DNA from: Pukyongia salina
GTDB lineage: Bacteria; Bacteroidota; Bacteroidia; Flavobacteriales; Flavobacteriaceae
NCBI RefSeq assembly: GCF_002966125.1
Contig: NZ_CP027062.1
Coordinates: 496,001 to 560,000, forward strand
DNA length: 64,000 nt
Direction of reading: 5' to 3'
The notes beneath the pieces were generated by a model, which ran no database searches, was not told where the DNA came from, and saw only the letters and a program-made list of their open reading frames with translations. The first letter of the stretch is position 1. The number at the start of each line of letters is the position of its first letter. Shown here one piece after another: positions 30,039 through 39,074 of this stretch. A program made the position numbers and the translations under genes.

Positions 30039-31736
30039 TTGAGACATATTTTCTACATTTTTATATACCTTAATATATATACCCTACTAATTGCCACAGC
30101 AGAGGCGCAAGATCTGTACCTGGAGATCAATACCTCCACCCCCCTATCAGAAAGTTTGAAAGACAGCCTCGAAATAGGGGTCACCTTCAGAGATTATACA
30201 TCACTTCAACAGGAAGCAGATTCTCTTCAATACCGATTTCATTATATGGGATTTATCGAAGCTACACTCGAATCCCTTCAGAAAAAAAATGATAGCACGT
30301 ATACGGCCCAATATATACTGGGAGAAAAATTTCGCCATCTGAAGATCTATTACAGGCCAGGCCAATTCAGTAAAAAAGAATTATTACAGATCACCAACGA
30401 AGTAGAAGATGAACATATCATTTTACCATTTGCCGCTGTAGAACCCTCTCTTGTAAAACTCAATTCCTTAAAAACCACCAAGGGAAACGCTTTTGCCAGG
30501 ATCAGTCTTAGTGAGTTCCGAAAAGAAGGACCTGATGTGATCGCTGTCAATCTCCTCCTGGAGGAAGGTGCAGTTAGACAGATCGACTCCATTGCTGTAA
30601 AAGGCTATGAGAAATTTCCGAAGTCGTTTCTGAAGCATTATGCAGGAATTAAAAAGGGGAAACCCTTCAACCGAAACAAGCTCAATAAGCAGAATGATAT
30701 ACTCAACAGCCTGGGTTTTGTTAACACGCTTAAGGCTCCGGAGGTCTTATTCGGAAAAGAAAAGACTACGGTTTACTTTTATCTGGAAAAACGAAATCAC
30801 AATTTGTTCGATGGCATATTGGGTTTTGCAACAAACGAAGAAACAAACCGCTTGCAGTTTAATGGCTACCTCAATCTGGAGTTGAACAACAACCTGAACT
30901 TTGGCGAGCAGCTATTAGTGAATTACAAGGCAGATGGTAATGAACAGCAAAATTTTAGAGCTCGAACAAAATTACCTTATCTCTTTGGAAGTCCAATGGG
31001 TGTAGAATTGGAGCTGAAGATATTTAAGCGGGACAGCACCTTCGTGACCACCGATCAAATTGCCAGGGTAACCTACCAGATCACACCCCCTTCATCGGCC
31101 TACGTAGGGTACAAAGCTTCAGAATCGAGCAATTTGCTGGATGAGGCTCTGGCCGGAAACGCAGTTGAAGACTACGCCGCTAAATTCTTTGTTAGCGGAC
31201 TGCAATTTGTAAAGACGCAAAACGACCCCTTATTCCCTTCAAAGACTAATGTGGCCCTGGATGCCGAATTCGGGACCCGGGAATTTTCGTCGAACAAAGA
31301 GGACCAGACCAGGCTTTCGCTTTGGGCGGCAACCATATTTGAACTTAATTACAATAATTCGGTTTTTATCCAGAACAATACCAGTGTGATCCTAAGCGAC
31401 ACTTTCCTTACCAACGAACTCTATCGCTTTGGGGGGATCAACAGTATACGCGGTTTTAATGAGAACAGTATAGACGCCACCTTGTATGCTGTGATCAACA
31501 CCGAATACAGATACAGATTTAGCCAGGGTTTCTATTTACACAGCATCATTGATGTGGGGTATTTTGAAAACGAGATCAATCAATTGGAACAGCAATTATA
31601 TAGCTTCGGAATAGGCCTAGGATTATTAACAAAAACGGGCTTGTTAAAATTTAGTTTTGCCAATGGAATTTTTGAAAACCAGAATTTCAATTTATCCAAC
31701 ACAAAAATTCACTTAAGTCTTACTTCCCGATTTTGA
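30039..31736 (+). CDS. BamA/TamA-family outer-membrane protein
   Basis: A 565-residue Omp85-superfamily protein. A signal peptide ends near residue 23 (IATAEA). The N-terminal region holds POTRA-like repeats, the clearest at about 185-240 (IDSIAVKGYEKFPKSFLKHY). The C-terminal barrel includes the conserved loop-6 motif as RGFNENS (normally VRGF) and ends in an aromatic strand, LSLTSRF. Such proteins insert or secrete outer-membrane proteins; the partner is unknown. The frame has no ATG; TTG at 30039 is the only reasonable start, giving MRHIFYIF. It diverges from rpsL and precedes susC by 120 bases. Confidence 0.85.
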   Translation: MRHIFYIFIYLNIYTLLIATAEAQDLYLEINTSTPLSESLKDSLEIGVTFRDYTSLQQEADSLQYRFHYMGFIEATLESLQKKNDSTYTAQYILGEKFRHLKIYYRPGQFSKKELLQITNEVEDEHIILPFAAVEPSLVKLNSLKTTKGNAFARISLSEFRKEGPDVIAVNLLLEEGAVRQIDSIAVKGYEKFPKSFLKHYAGIKKGKPFNRNKLNKQNDILNSLGFVNTLKAPEVLFGKEKTTVYFYLEKRNHNLFDGILGFATNEETNRLQFNGYLNLELNNNLNFGEQLLVNYKADGNEQQNFRARTKLPYLFGSPMGVELELKIFKRDSTFVTTDQIARVTYQITPPSSAYVGYKASESSNLLDEALAGNAVEDYAAKFFVSGLQFVKTQNDPLFPSKTNVALDAEFGTREFSSNKEDQTRLSLWAATIFELNYNNSVFIQNNTSVILSDTFLTNELYRFGGINSIRGFNENSIDATLYAVINTEYRYRFSQGFYLHSIIDVGYFENEINQLEQQLYSFGIGLGLLTKTGLLKFSFANGIFENQNFNLSNTKIHLSLTSRF

Positions 31737-31797
31737 ACCAAGCTAACAATGGCTTAACAATTCCTTAAAAAAAAAACCAAATTTTAAGTGTGAAAAG

Positions 31798-31828
31798 TTG
31801 TGTAATTAACTTTTTATTGTGATTTTTG
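31798..31828 (+). promoter_or_regulatory. candidate promoter of the susC-susD operon
   Basis: TTG (31798-31800) and GATTTTTG (31821-31828) are separated by 20 bases. The second box departs from TAnnTTTG at its first base only. The spacing fits and the box lies 28 bases before the susC ATG. Confidence 0.5.
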
Positions 31829-31856
31829 GCATTGGCTAATTCAAATAAATTATAAA

Positions 31857-34800
31857 ATGAGAACAAAGTTTAGTGGAATTTTAACGCTATTGTTGGCGTT
31901 TGTAGTGCAACTCACGTTCGCACAAGAAAAAACAATCTCCGGAACGGTGTCCGATAACACGGGATTACCTCTTCCAGGAGTTAACATTGTCGTAAAAGGT
32001 ACAACGAATGGTACTCAGTCTGATTTTGATGGTAATTACTCCATTCAGACGGCTGTAGGCCAGACTCTTGTATTTAGTTACGTCGGTTTCAAGACTTCAG
32101 AACAGAGAGTAGGTGCTGCCAACAGCATTAATGTGCAGATGGAAGAAGATGCTGCCGTTCTTGATGAAGTTGTTGTAACCGGATATGGTATTGCCAGAGA
32201 GCGTAAAACGCTTGGTTATGCCGTTAGTACAATTGAAGCGGAAGCGGTAGAGAACAAACCAGAATCTGATGTTGTAAGAACCTTAAATGGTAAGGTTGCC
32301 GGAGTACAGGTGACTGGTACCGGTGGTGCTACAGGTTCAGGTACTAACTTCGTTATCCGTTCCAAGAGTTCGATCAACGGTGACAACCAGCCACTATTCG
32401 TGGTAGACGGTGTTCCTTTTGATAGTGGTACTAACAACGTAACAAACTTTGCAGGTGGTAACTCAATTACAAGTAGCCGTTTCCTTGATTTAGATCCAAA
32501 TAACGTTGAGTCTATTCAGGTACTTAAAGGTTTAAGTGCAGCTGTACTTTACGGTCAGCAGGGTAGAAACGGGGTTGTATTGATCACCACAAAGAACGGA
32601 AGTAAGAAAGATGCGAACAAGAAGTTCGAGATCACTTTCTCTCAGCAGGTTTATGCTACTGAGATCTCTAACCTTCCAGATTACCAAAACGATTACGGAC
32701 AGGGAGCGAACAACGCTCTTAACCCTGGATTCGTTGGAAACTGGGGATCGCGTTTCGATATGGGACTTATGATCGATCACCCATATGCATCTCAAGGTGC
32801 TGTATTCCCACAGTTCGATGGCTTACAAATTCCTTACGAGGCTGCTCCTAACAACGTTAGTGAGTTCTTCCAAACTGGATTAGGACATGCAACTTCTGTA
32901 AACATTGCAGGTTCTCCAGGAGACGGTGGAAGTAAGTACAACGTAAACTTTGGTTACACTACTGAGGATGGTTATATTCCAAACAACGGTCTTACCCGAT
33001 ACAACATTGGTATGGGTGGAACCACTAAACTTTCTAATAAGTTTTCCGTAACAGCTACGGCAAACTATAGTAACCTTCGTGTAAATACTCCACCGATCGC
33101 TGCGAACAACGCTGCAGGGTCTGTTTCGTTATTTACTCGATTATTATTCATCCCTAGAAACGTTGATCTTGGAAATCTTCCTTTTGAAGATCCTTCTACA
33201 GGAGCCAGTGTTTACTATCGTGGTGACCAGAATAACCCATACTGGTTATTGAACTATGCAGGTACTGAGCAAAAGAACAGTCGTTTCTTCGGTCAGTTAA
33301 CTTCCAGCTACGAAATATCAGATAACATTCTTGCAACTTACAGATTTGGTTTAGATACCTATGCTGAAACGCAGGAATTCAGAATTGCAAAAGGAGATGT
33401 TGTTAACGTATCGGGTGTATTCCGTACGGCTAACATCAGCAACTATATTTACGATCACAACTTCAACGTAAGTTTCAGTAACATCAATCTAGCCGAAGAA
33501 TTTGCCCTTTCTACAGTGGTAGGTTTTAACGCGAGACGTGATACTTTCGATCGTTCAGGTATAATAAGTACAGGACAGGTTGTTTTCAACTTCTGGAATC
33601 ACAATAACTTTACCGCCTATGATGACGGTGGTCTTGATTTCTACCAGGAAAGAAACATATTGGGTGCGTATGCGGAAGCTACTTTCGAATATGACAACTT
33701 CCTTTTCTTAGTACTTTCCGGACGTAATGACTGGGGATCTACACTAGAATCTGAGAACAGATCATTGTTCTATCCTGGTGCTTCCTTATCATTCATCCCT
33801 ACTTCTCTTGACGGTGTAAGTACTAACGGAGCATTGAACTTCCTTAAGTTCAGAGCTGCTTATGGTACATCTGCTGCCTTCCCTGGTCCTTATAACACCA
33901 GAGGTGCACTAGCACAGGCATCAGGTACATTTATTCCACCAGGAGGAACTGTAATCACAACAGCTTCTAACCCATCTAACCGTTTGAATCGTGATCTTCA
34001 ACCAGAACTTCAGAGAGAATTTGAAGTTGGTGCTGAGGCAGATCTTTTCAATAGAAGATTATCGTTAGACCTTACTCTTTACAAGCGTTTTATCGACGAC
34101 CAAATCGTACCTGGACGTCCGCTTAACCCTTCAACAGGATTTAACACTATTGCCGATAACATCGCAAGTAGTGAGATCCAGGGTATTGAGGTTGGATTAG
34201 ACGTAACTCCATTAAGAACTAAAGACTTTAGCTGGGATATTAAAAATAACTTCACAGCTTACGAAAACGAAGTAACAGATCTTGGTGATCTTGAAGACTT
34301 CCCATTCGCAGGATTCATTGGTCTTGGTAACTATGCTGCCGAAGGTGAGGCACTTGGTGTGATCAAAGGTAACTACGCTACTGCGTACGATCCTTCGAAC
34401 GTAACAGCCGAGAACCCACTAGGACTTGGTGTTGAAGGTACTTTACTTATCAACCCTGATACTGGTAAGATCATTGACAGTGATGACTTAGGTCTTGCTA
34501 TCGAGACAGTTGGTGATCCTAACCCGGATTGGAACGTTACTTCGATCAATACATTTACATACAAAGGATTATCATTATCCGCTCAAGTTGAATATCAGCA
34601 CGGTGGAGATATCTTCTCTCAAACTGCTACTCAGTACTACAGACGTGGTGTAACAACTGTAAACGTAGACAACAGAGAAGGTACTTACGTTATCCCAGGT
34701 ATCCTGGCTAACCCTAACACCGGAGAACTTCTATTAGATGGAAGCGGAAATCCAATTGAGAACCAAATTCAGATTGGTGCTAATGATGTGTACTTTATCA

Positions 34801-35090
34801 ATTTAGTTGACCCAGTAGGACAAGGTATCTACGATGCTTCTCACTTGAGACTTCGTGATGTATCTCTTACTTATTCACTATCTGAAAAGATGCTAGAGAA
34901 AACTCCATTTGGAAATGTAACATTCTCTCTTTCCGGACAGAACCTTTATATCAGAACATTCAACATTCCTCAAGCATTTAATATAGATCCTGAGGCATTG
35001 AGTACTGGTGTAGGTAACGGACAAGGACTTGAATTCCAGACTGGACCATCTAACAAGCGTTATTCATTCAGCGTTAAAGCAACATTCTAA
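31857..35090 (+). CDS. SusC/RagA-family TonB-linked outer-membrane transporter
   Basis: A 1077-residue outer-membrane active transporter energised by TonB. In order: signal peptide (1-22), a carboxypeptidase-regulatory-like beta domain (about 25-98, LPLPGVNIVVKGT), the TonB-box region EVVVTGYG (104-111), the plug with FVVDGVPFDSG, and the large barrel ending YSFSVKATF. It works with the SusD-like lipoprotein encoded next, forming a lidded importer. Arg is mostly CGT and Asn mostly AAC, unlike the neighbouring genes and like highly expressed genes, so expression is probably high. No carbohydrate enzymes are adjacent, so a peptide or oligomer substrate other than glycan is possible. Confidence 0.95.
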   Translation: MRTKFSGILTLLLAFVVQLTFAQEKTISGTVSDNTGLPLPGVNIVVKGTTNGTQSDFDGNYSIQTAVGQTLVFSYVGFKTSEQRVGAANSINVQMEEDAAVLDEVVVTGYGIARERKTLGYAVSTIEAEAVENKPESDVVRTLNGKVAGVQVTGTGGATGSGTNFVIRSKSSINGDNQPLFVVDGVPFDSGTNNVTNFAGGNSITSSRFLDLDPNNVESIQVLKGLSAAVLYGQQGRNGVVLITTKNGSKKDANKKFEITFSQQVYATEISNLPDYQNDYGQGANNALNPGFVGNWGSRFDMGLMIDHPYASQGAVFPQFDGLQIPYEAAPNNVSEFFQTGLGHATSVNIAGSPGDGGSKYNVNFGYTTEDGYIPNNGLTRYNIGMGGTTKLSNKFSVTATANYSNLRVNTPPIAANNAAGSVSLFTRLLFIPRNVDLGNLPFEDPSTGASVYYRGDQNNPYWLLNYAGTEQKNSRFFGQLTSSYEISDNILATYRFGLDTYAETQEFRIAKGDVVNVSGVFRTANISNYIYDHNFNVSFSNINLAEEFALSTVVGFNARRDTFDRSGIISTGQVVFNFWNHNNFTAYDDGGLDFYQERNILGAYAEATFEYDNFLFLVLSGRNDWGSTLESENRSLFYPGASLSFIPTSLDGVSTNGALNFLKFRAAYGTSAAFPGPYNTRGALAQASGTFIPPGGTVITTASNPSNRLNRDLQPELQREFEVGAEADLFNRRLSLDLTLYKRFIDDQIVPGRPLNPSTGFNTIADNIASSEIQGIEVGLDVTPLRTKDFSWDIKNNFTAYENEVTDLGDLEDFPFAGFIGLGNYAAEGEALGVIKGNYATAYDPSNVTAENPLGLGVEGTLLINPDTGKIIDSDDLGLAIETVGDPNPDWNVTSINTFTYKGLSLSAQVEYQHGGDIFSQTATQYYRRGVTTVNVDNREGTYVIPGILANPNTGELLLDGSGNPIENQIQIGANDVYFINLVDPVGQGIYDASHLRLRDVSLTYSLSEKMLEKTPFGNVTFSLSGQNLYIRTFNIPQAFNIDPEALSTGVGNGQGLEFQTGPSNKRYSFSVKATF

Positions 35091-35109
35091 AAAAATTAAT
35101 AATCCTATT

Positions 35110-36744
35110 ATGAAAAATATATTTAAAATCACAATTCTAGCTTCTGTACTTGCAGTTTTCACTGCCTGTGACACTGTGGAGTTAGAATTACTAGATAACC
35201 CTAACGTTGTTGGGTCTGAGAACGCAGATCCTAACTTCATCCTGAACGACGTGCAGCTTACTTTTGCACGTAACGTTTGGAATGGTTACAACGGACCTTC
35301 TATGAGTTCTACGCGTATGACCAACTTATTTGGAGCATACAATGGGGCCATTGATGAGAACACACTTATTACCGAGTGGCAACAATCTTACCAGATGTTT
35401 GGAAACATCGACCTTATCGAGGGGCTTCACAATGTGGACCTTGAAAACGGTGGGGAAGGTCTTACCAACCACTTGGGTGTGGCTCAGGTGATCGAGGCAT
35501 TTGCCTATATGCTATTGGTTGATTATGTGAACGATGTTCCTTACTCTGAGGCCAACAAGCCGGAAGAATTTCCAAATCCAAATACAGATCCTGCCAAGTC
35601 GGTATACGATGCGCAGTTAGAGTTACTTGATGCAGCTATTGCCAACCTTCAGGCTGGTGGGCTTATCGAGCCAACAACCGATCTTTATTTCGGAGATTTC
35701 GATGCTGATAACTGGATCGCCCTGGCGAACACTTTAAAGCTTCGTGCTTATAACAACCTTCGCCTTACCGATCCTGCCAGAGCAACGGCCGGGATCAACT
35801 CAACGGCTAACGGTAGTATTATCGATAATTCTTCAGAAGATTTCACTTTTGGATATTCTGATGTTCAGGATCCTGTAGAATCAAGACACCCCTTCTTTAC
35901 CACGGGATATCTTGCAGCAGGAGCCGGATCGTATATGAGTAACAACTTCCTTGACCTGTTAAATGCAGGTGACGATCAACCTCCTTTTATCGAAACAGGA
36001 ACGATCGATCCAAGAACACGTTACTACCTGTATCGTCAAACCTCCACCCCACCATCAGGTTCAGACCTGCCATGTGCCGGAGATGCCCGATACGATTACT
36101 GTTATGTAGGAAATCTTTACTGGGGTCGTGACCATACCGATGATGCTGGTATTCCAAACGACGGATTCAAGCGTACTACCTTTGGTATCTACCCGGGTGG
36201 TGGAGCCTTCGATAGAGACGAGTTTGCACAGGCAAGAGCTACAGAGAACAACCTGGGTGGTGCTGGTATATTACCTATCTACCTGGCGTCTCATACAAAA
36301 TTCCTATTGGCCGAAACAGCCCTTACTCTTGGAACTAACGGTAACGCGGCTAACTTACTGGCAGACGGGATCCGTCTAAGCCTGGATAAGGTAGACGACT
36401 TCGTAGGAAGTGCCGCAACAGACGGTTTCGAAATGACTCAAGCCGATAAGGACAACTATGTAGCAGGGGTACTTGCAGAGTACAACGCAGCCAACAACAA
36501 CGGAAAACTTGCCATTATCGCAAGAGAAGCATTCCTTGCTTCCTGGGGTAACGGTGTAGAAGTATACAACCTATACAGACGAACAGGATTCCCAACCCTG
36601 CAGTCTCCTATAACAGCAGCAGGTGCGTTCCCAAGAGGGTACAGATATCCTGTTGATGAGGTAGAAAACAACCCGAACATCCAACAGCGTCAGCTTACCG
36701 ACCAGGTATTCTGGGATAATAACCCTGGCGGATTTATTGACTAA
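35110..36744 (+). CDS. SusD/RagB-family surface lipoprotein
   Basis: A 544-residue outer-surface lipoprotein that lids the SusC barrel and captures substrate. Start at ATG 35110 (MKNIFKITILASVL); a longer frame extends back into susC but lacks the signal. The lipobox is FTAC with Cys20. The helical TPR-like SusD fold is seen in segments such as IANLQAGG and ANTLKLRAYNNLRL, and the C-terminal domain ends with RYPVDEVENNPN, typical of the family. Located 19 bases after susC. Confidence 0.94.
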   Translation: MKNIFKITILASVLAVFTACDTVELELLDNPNVVGSENADPNFILNDVQLTFARNVWNGYNGPSMSSTRMTNLFGAYNGAIDENTLITEWQQSYQMFGNIDLIEGLHNVDLENGGEGLTNHLGVAQVIEAFAYMLLVDYVNDVPYSEANKPEEFPNPNTDPAKSVYDAQLELLDAAIANLQAGGLIEPTTDLYFGDFDADNWIALANTLKLRAYNNLRLTDPARATAGINSTANGSIIDNSSEDFTFGYSDVQDPVESRHPFFTTGYLAAGAGSYMSNNFLDLLNAGDDQPPFIETGTIDPRTRYYLYRQTSTPPSGSDLPCAGDARYDYCYVGNLYWGRDHTDDAGIPNDGFKRTTFGIYPGGGAFDRDEFAQARATENNLGGAGILPIYLASHTKFLLAETALTLGTNGNAANLLADGIRLSLDKVDDFVGSAATDGFEMTQADKDNYVAGVLAEYNAANNNGKLAIIAREAFLASWGNGVEVYNLYRRTGFPTLQSPITAAGAFPRGYRYPVDEVENNPNIQQRQLTDQVFWDNNPGGFID

Positions 36745-36762
36745 TTAAAAAAATTATTTATT

Positions 36763-37395
36763 ATGAAAAAACTTAAATTATTTTTACCCTTAGCACTGAT
36801 CGCGTTGGTAGTATCAATTTCACTAACAAGTTGCGAGCAGAGAGAAGACTGGCGTTTCCCTGAATTAGGAAACGGTGGATTCATCAAATTTGTGCAACAA
36901 CCAGATACCTGGAAAGGATCTGATATTTCAGACGGAACTTCAATTGTGAAGTATCACATTGGTGATGATCCTACAACCGCATCTTTCGATGCTTATGTTG
37001 AAGACCCAACCGGAAATATAACTTCAGTTGAATTCTGGGTAGTAGGTGACTTTACAGGAGCTCCTACTGAAGCAGTTCAATTTGGAAGTACTACTACTTT
37101 CCCATATAATGTAAGTTTTACTACTGCTGATATGGCGAATCTTTTTAACGTAGACGCTTCTGTATTCCAAGCAGGTGACTTTTTCGAATTCATGACAGTT
37201 ATCACAACTGATGATGGAAAAGTATATATCTCAAGAGCTGCTGAATGTGATTGCCCGCTAGAAGCTGGTGATCCTAATGGTTCTGGTACTTGGAATGGCG
37301 GTACGATTGATGTAGTTGTACTTCAGGGTGGTGATACAGGAGATAACTTCTTATTACCTGCTGTATGGTACAGAGTTAAGTACTTAGCTCCCTAA
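36763..37395 (+). CDS. small lipoprotein linked to the SusCD pair
   Basis: A 210-residue lipoprotein (lipobox LTSC, Cys24) with a strand-rich body that looks like an immunoglobulin-type fold (SVEFWVVGDF, FEFMTVITTDDGKVYISRA). It occupies the SusE/SusF position after SusD, 18 bases downstream, and probably binds substrate at the surface. No enzyme motif is seen. Two cysteines in ECDCPLE are unusual for the fold and may form a disulfide or metal site. Confidence 0.75.
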   Translation: MKKLKLFLPLALIALVVSISLTSCEQREDWRFPELGNGGFIKFVQQPDTWKGSDISDGTSIVKYHIGDDPTTASFDAYVEDPTGNITSVEFWVVGDFTGAPTEAVQFGSTTTFPYNVSFTTADMANLFNVDASVFQAGDFFEFMTVITTDDGKVYISRAAECDCPLEAGDPNGSGTWNGGTIDVVVLQGGDTGDNFLLPAVWYRVKYLAP

Positions 37396-37433
37396 GAATA
37401 AGCCAAATTAAATTATAATTTTATAATTTATTG

Positions 37434-37470
37434 AAAACCATCCGTTTTAAGCGGATGGTTTTTTATTTTT
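37434..37470 (+). terminator. terminator of the susCD operon
   Basis: A perfect 11-base stem (37434-37444 with 37452-37462, AACCATCCG type) with a 7-base loop is followed by a T-rich tract. It ends the transcript of the susC-susD-lipoprotein genes just before rlmB. Confidence 0.92.
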
Positions 37471-37488
37471 ACTCAAAATTAATAAAGC

Positions 37489-38226
37489 TTGAAAAAAGAA
37501 AATCTAATATTCGGTTTGCATCCTGTGTTGGAAGCGGTTAAATCTAAGAAGCCTATAGATAAGCTATACATACAAAAGGGAATGGCTTCTTCAAAAATTG
37601 ATGCTATTCTTAACGATCTTGATCAGGAAGCGGTATCTGTGAATTACGTGCCCATCGAAAAGCTGGATCGTTTAATTAGAAGTAATCACCAGGGAATCAT
37701 TGCCAGTATATCTCCTATCTCATTCAAGTCGTTGGAGGAAGTCGTGGAAGAACGATTGGAAAATAAAAAAGACCCGGTATTCATTATTCTTGACCAGGTA
37801 AGTGACGTACGGAATTTTGGAGCCATTCTACGCACCGCCGAATGCACCGGTGTAGATGCCGTAATAATTCAGAAAAAAGGTGGAGCCCCGGTAAGTGGAG
37901 ATACGGTCAAGGCTTCAGCGGGTGCGATATTTAACCTTGCGGTCTGTAAGGTTGATCATATTAAGGACGCGATCTTTTATCTTCAGGGTTCTGGCGTAAA
38001 AACAATCGCGGCAACCGAAAAAACTTCACAAACAATATACGACACAGATTTAACCGGCCCTTTGGCGATCATTATGGGCTCTGAAGGAAAAGGAGTATCT
38101 AAATCGGTTTTATCCCTGGTAGACCAGAGTGCCTCCTTACCTGTGCTTGGAGAAATTAATTCGTTAAACGTATCTGTAGCCTGCGGCGTGTTTCTCTACG
38201 AAATGATCCGTCAACGCGGACTTTAA
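37489..38226 (+). CDS. rlmB: 23S rRNA (guanosine-2'-O)-methyltransferase RlmB
   Basis: A 245-residue SpoU-family (trefoil-knot) methyltransferase for G2251 of 23S rRNA in the P-loop. An N-terminal substrate-binding domain (FGLHPVLEAV) is followed by knot motifs VRNFGAILRTAECTG, GPLAIIMGSEGKGVS and NVSVACGVFLYE. The start is TTG at 37489; no ATG gives a full N-terminus. It ends overlapping the convergent rhomboid gene by 4 bases. Confidence 0.93.
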   Translation: MKKENLIFGLHPVLEAVKSKKPIDKLYIQKGMASSKIDAILNDLDQEAVSVNYVPIEKLDRLIRSNHQGIIASISPISFKSLEEVVEERLENKKDPVFIILDQVSDVRNFGAILRTAECTGVDAVIIQKKGGAPVSGDTVKASAGAIFNLAVCKVDHIKDAIFYLQGSGVKTIAATEKTSQTIYDTDLTGPLAIIMGSEGKGVSKSVLSLVDQSASLPVLGEINSLNVSVACGVFLYEMIRQRGL

Positions 38227-38981
38227 TCTGAAGATTCCCCACCTTTCTTTTCTTTATTTCTGAAGGTATATCGAATAATCACCTTAGACTCTTCCTCTCT
38301 CGTTATTTCCTCCTCAGGAATGTGTTCTATAAAATTTCCGTCCTCGTCGAAATGCCTGAGAAACGGATCGTTTTCGGGATCGAAATTCTCTTCCTCCCAC
38401 GCATACTTTGGTTTTGGCAAAGGGCTGCTTTTAAATAGTAACGCGAAAACAAATCCTACGGCAAACCCGGATAAATGGCCCTCCCATGAAATCTTGGGAT
38501 CCATAGGGAAAATATACCACAGCAAACTTCCGTATAAAAATACCACTACGAAAGCCAAAGCCGTTAATTGGTATTGTTTAGAGAATATTCCTTTAAAGAA
38601 TAGAAAGGCGGCTAAAAGGTATACCACTCCGCTGGCTCCAATGTGTAGCGCCGGTCGACCAATGATCCAGGTAAGTAATCCGGTTAAAATAGTCCCCAGA
38701 ATGAGTACTCTCCATCGCAGGTTTCTATAAAAATAAAATAAAGCTGTCCCCAGCACCAATAACGGAATGCTGTTATTGAACAAATGTTGCAGGTCTGCGT
38801 GAATAAAAGGACCAAAAATGATTCCTCTTAACCCTTCTATCTTTTGTGGATAGATACCATAATACTTAAGGTGCCAGCCAAAGCGAAATTCAGCCCAAAA
38901 AATTATCCACAGGCTCATCACCATCATCAACGGGTAGATGATCACATCATTGGTAAATTGTAAATTCGATTCTTTCGCCAT
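38223..38981 (-). CDS. rhomboid-family intramembrane serine protease
   Basis: A 252-residue membrane protein with about six transmembrane helices. The HADLQHLFNN motif (61-70) is followed by the catalytic Ser117 in GASG and His169 in WEGHLSG, so the Ser-His dyad is complete. The C-terminus is a charged cytosolic tail (EEEITREEESK). It cleaves within the membrane; the substrate is unknown. It is convergent with rlmB and divergent from rarA. Confidence 0.93.
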   Translation of the reverse strand: MAKESNLQFTNDVIIYPLMMVMSLWIIFWAEFRFGWHLKYYGIYPQKIEGLRGIIFGPFIHADLQHLFNNSIPLLVLGTALFYFYRNLRWRVLILGTILTGLLTWIIGRPALHIGASGVVYLLAAFLFFKGIFSKQYQLTALAFVVVFLYGSLLWYIFPMDPKISWEGHLSGFAVGFVFALLFKSSPLPKPKYAWEEENFDPENDPFLRHFDEDGNFIEHIPEEEITREEESKVIIRYTFRNKEKKGGESSD

Positions 38982-39074
38982 ACAAGTAGTCTATCTCAAA
39001 AAATACTCCCTTATTCAAATTTATGATAAAATGTCAGTAAGCATCCTGCTATAAAATTGTAATTTTAAATTCTC

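Noticed and set aside
31737-31797. Terminator after the BamA-like gene
   Set aside because: The only inverted repeat is AAGC/GCTT with 4 pairs and no T-tract on the right strand.
35029-35109. Longer susD frame starting inside susC
   Set aside because: The lipoprotein signal begins at ATG 35110; the upstream codons are the susC 3' end in another frame.
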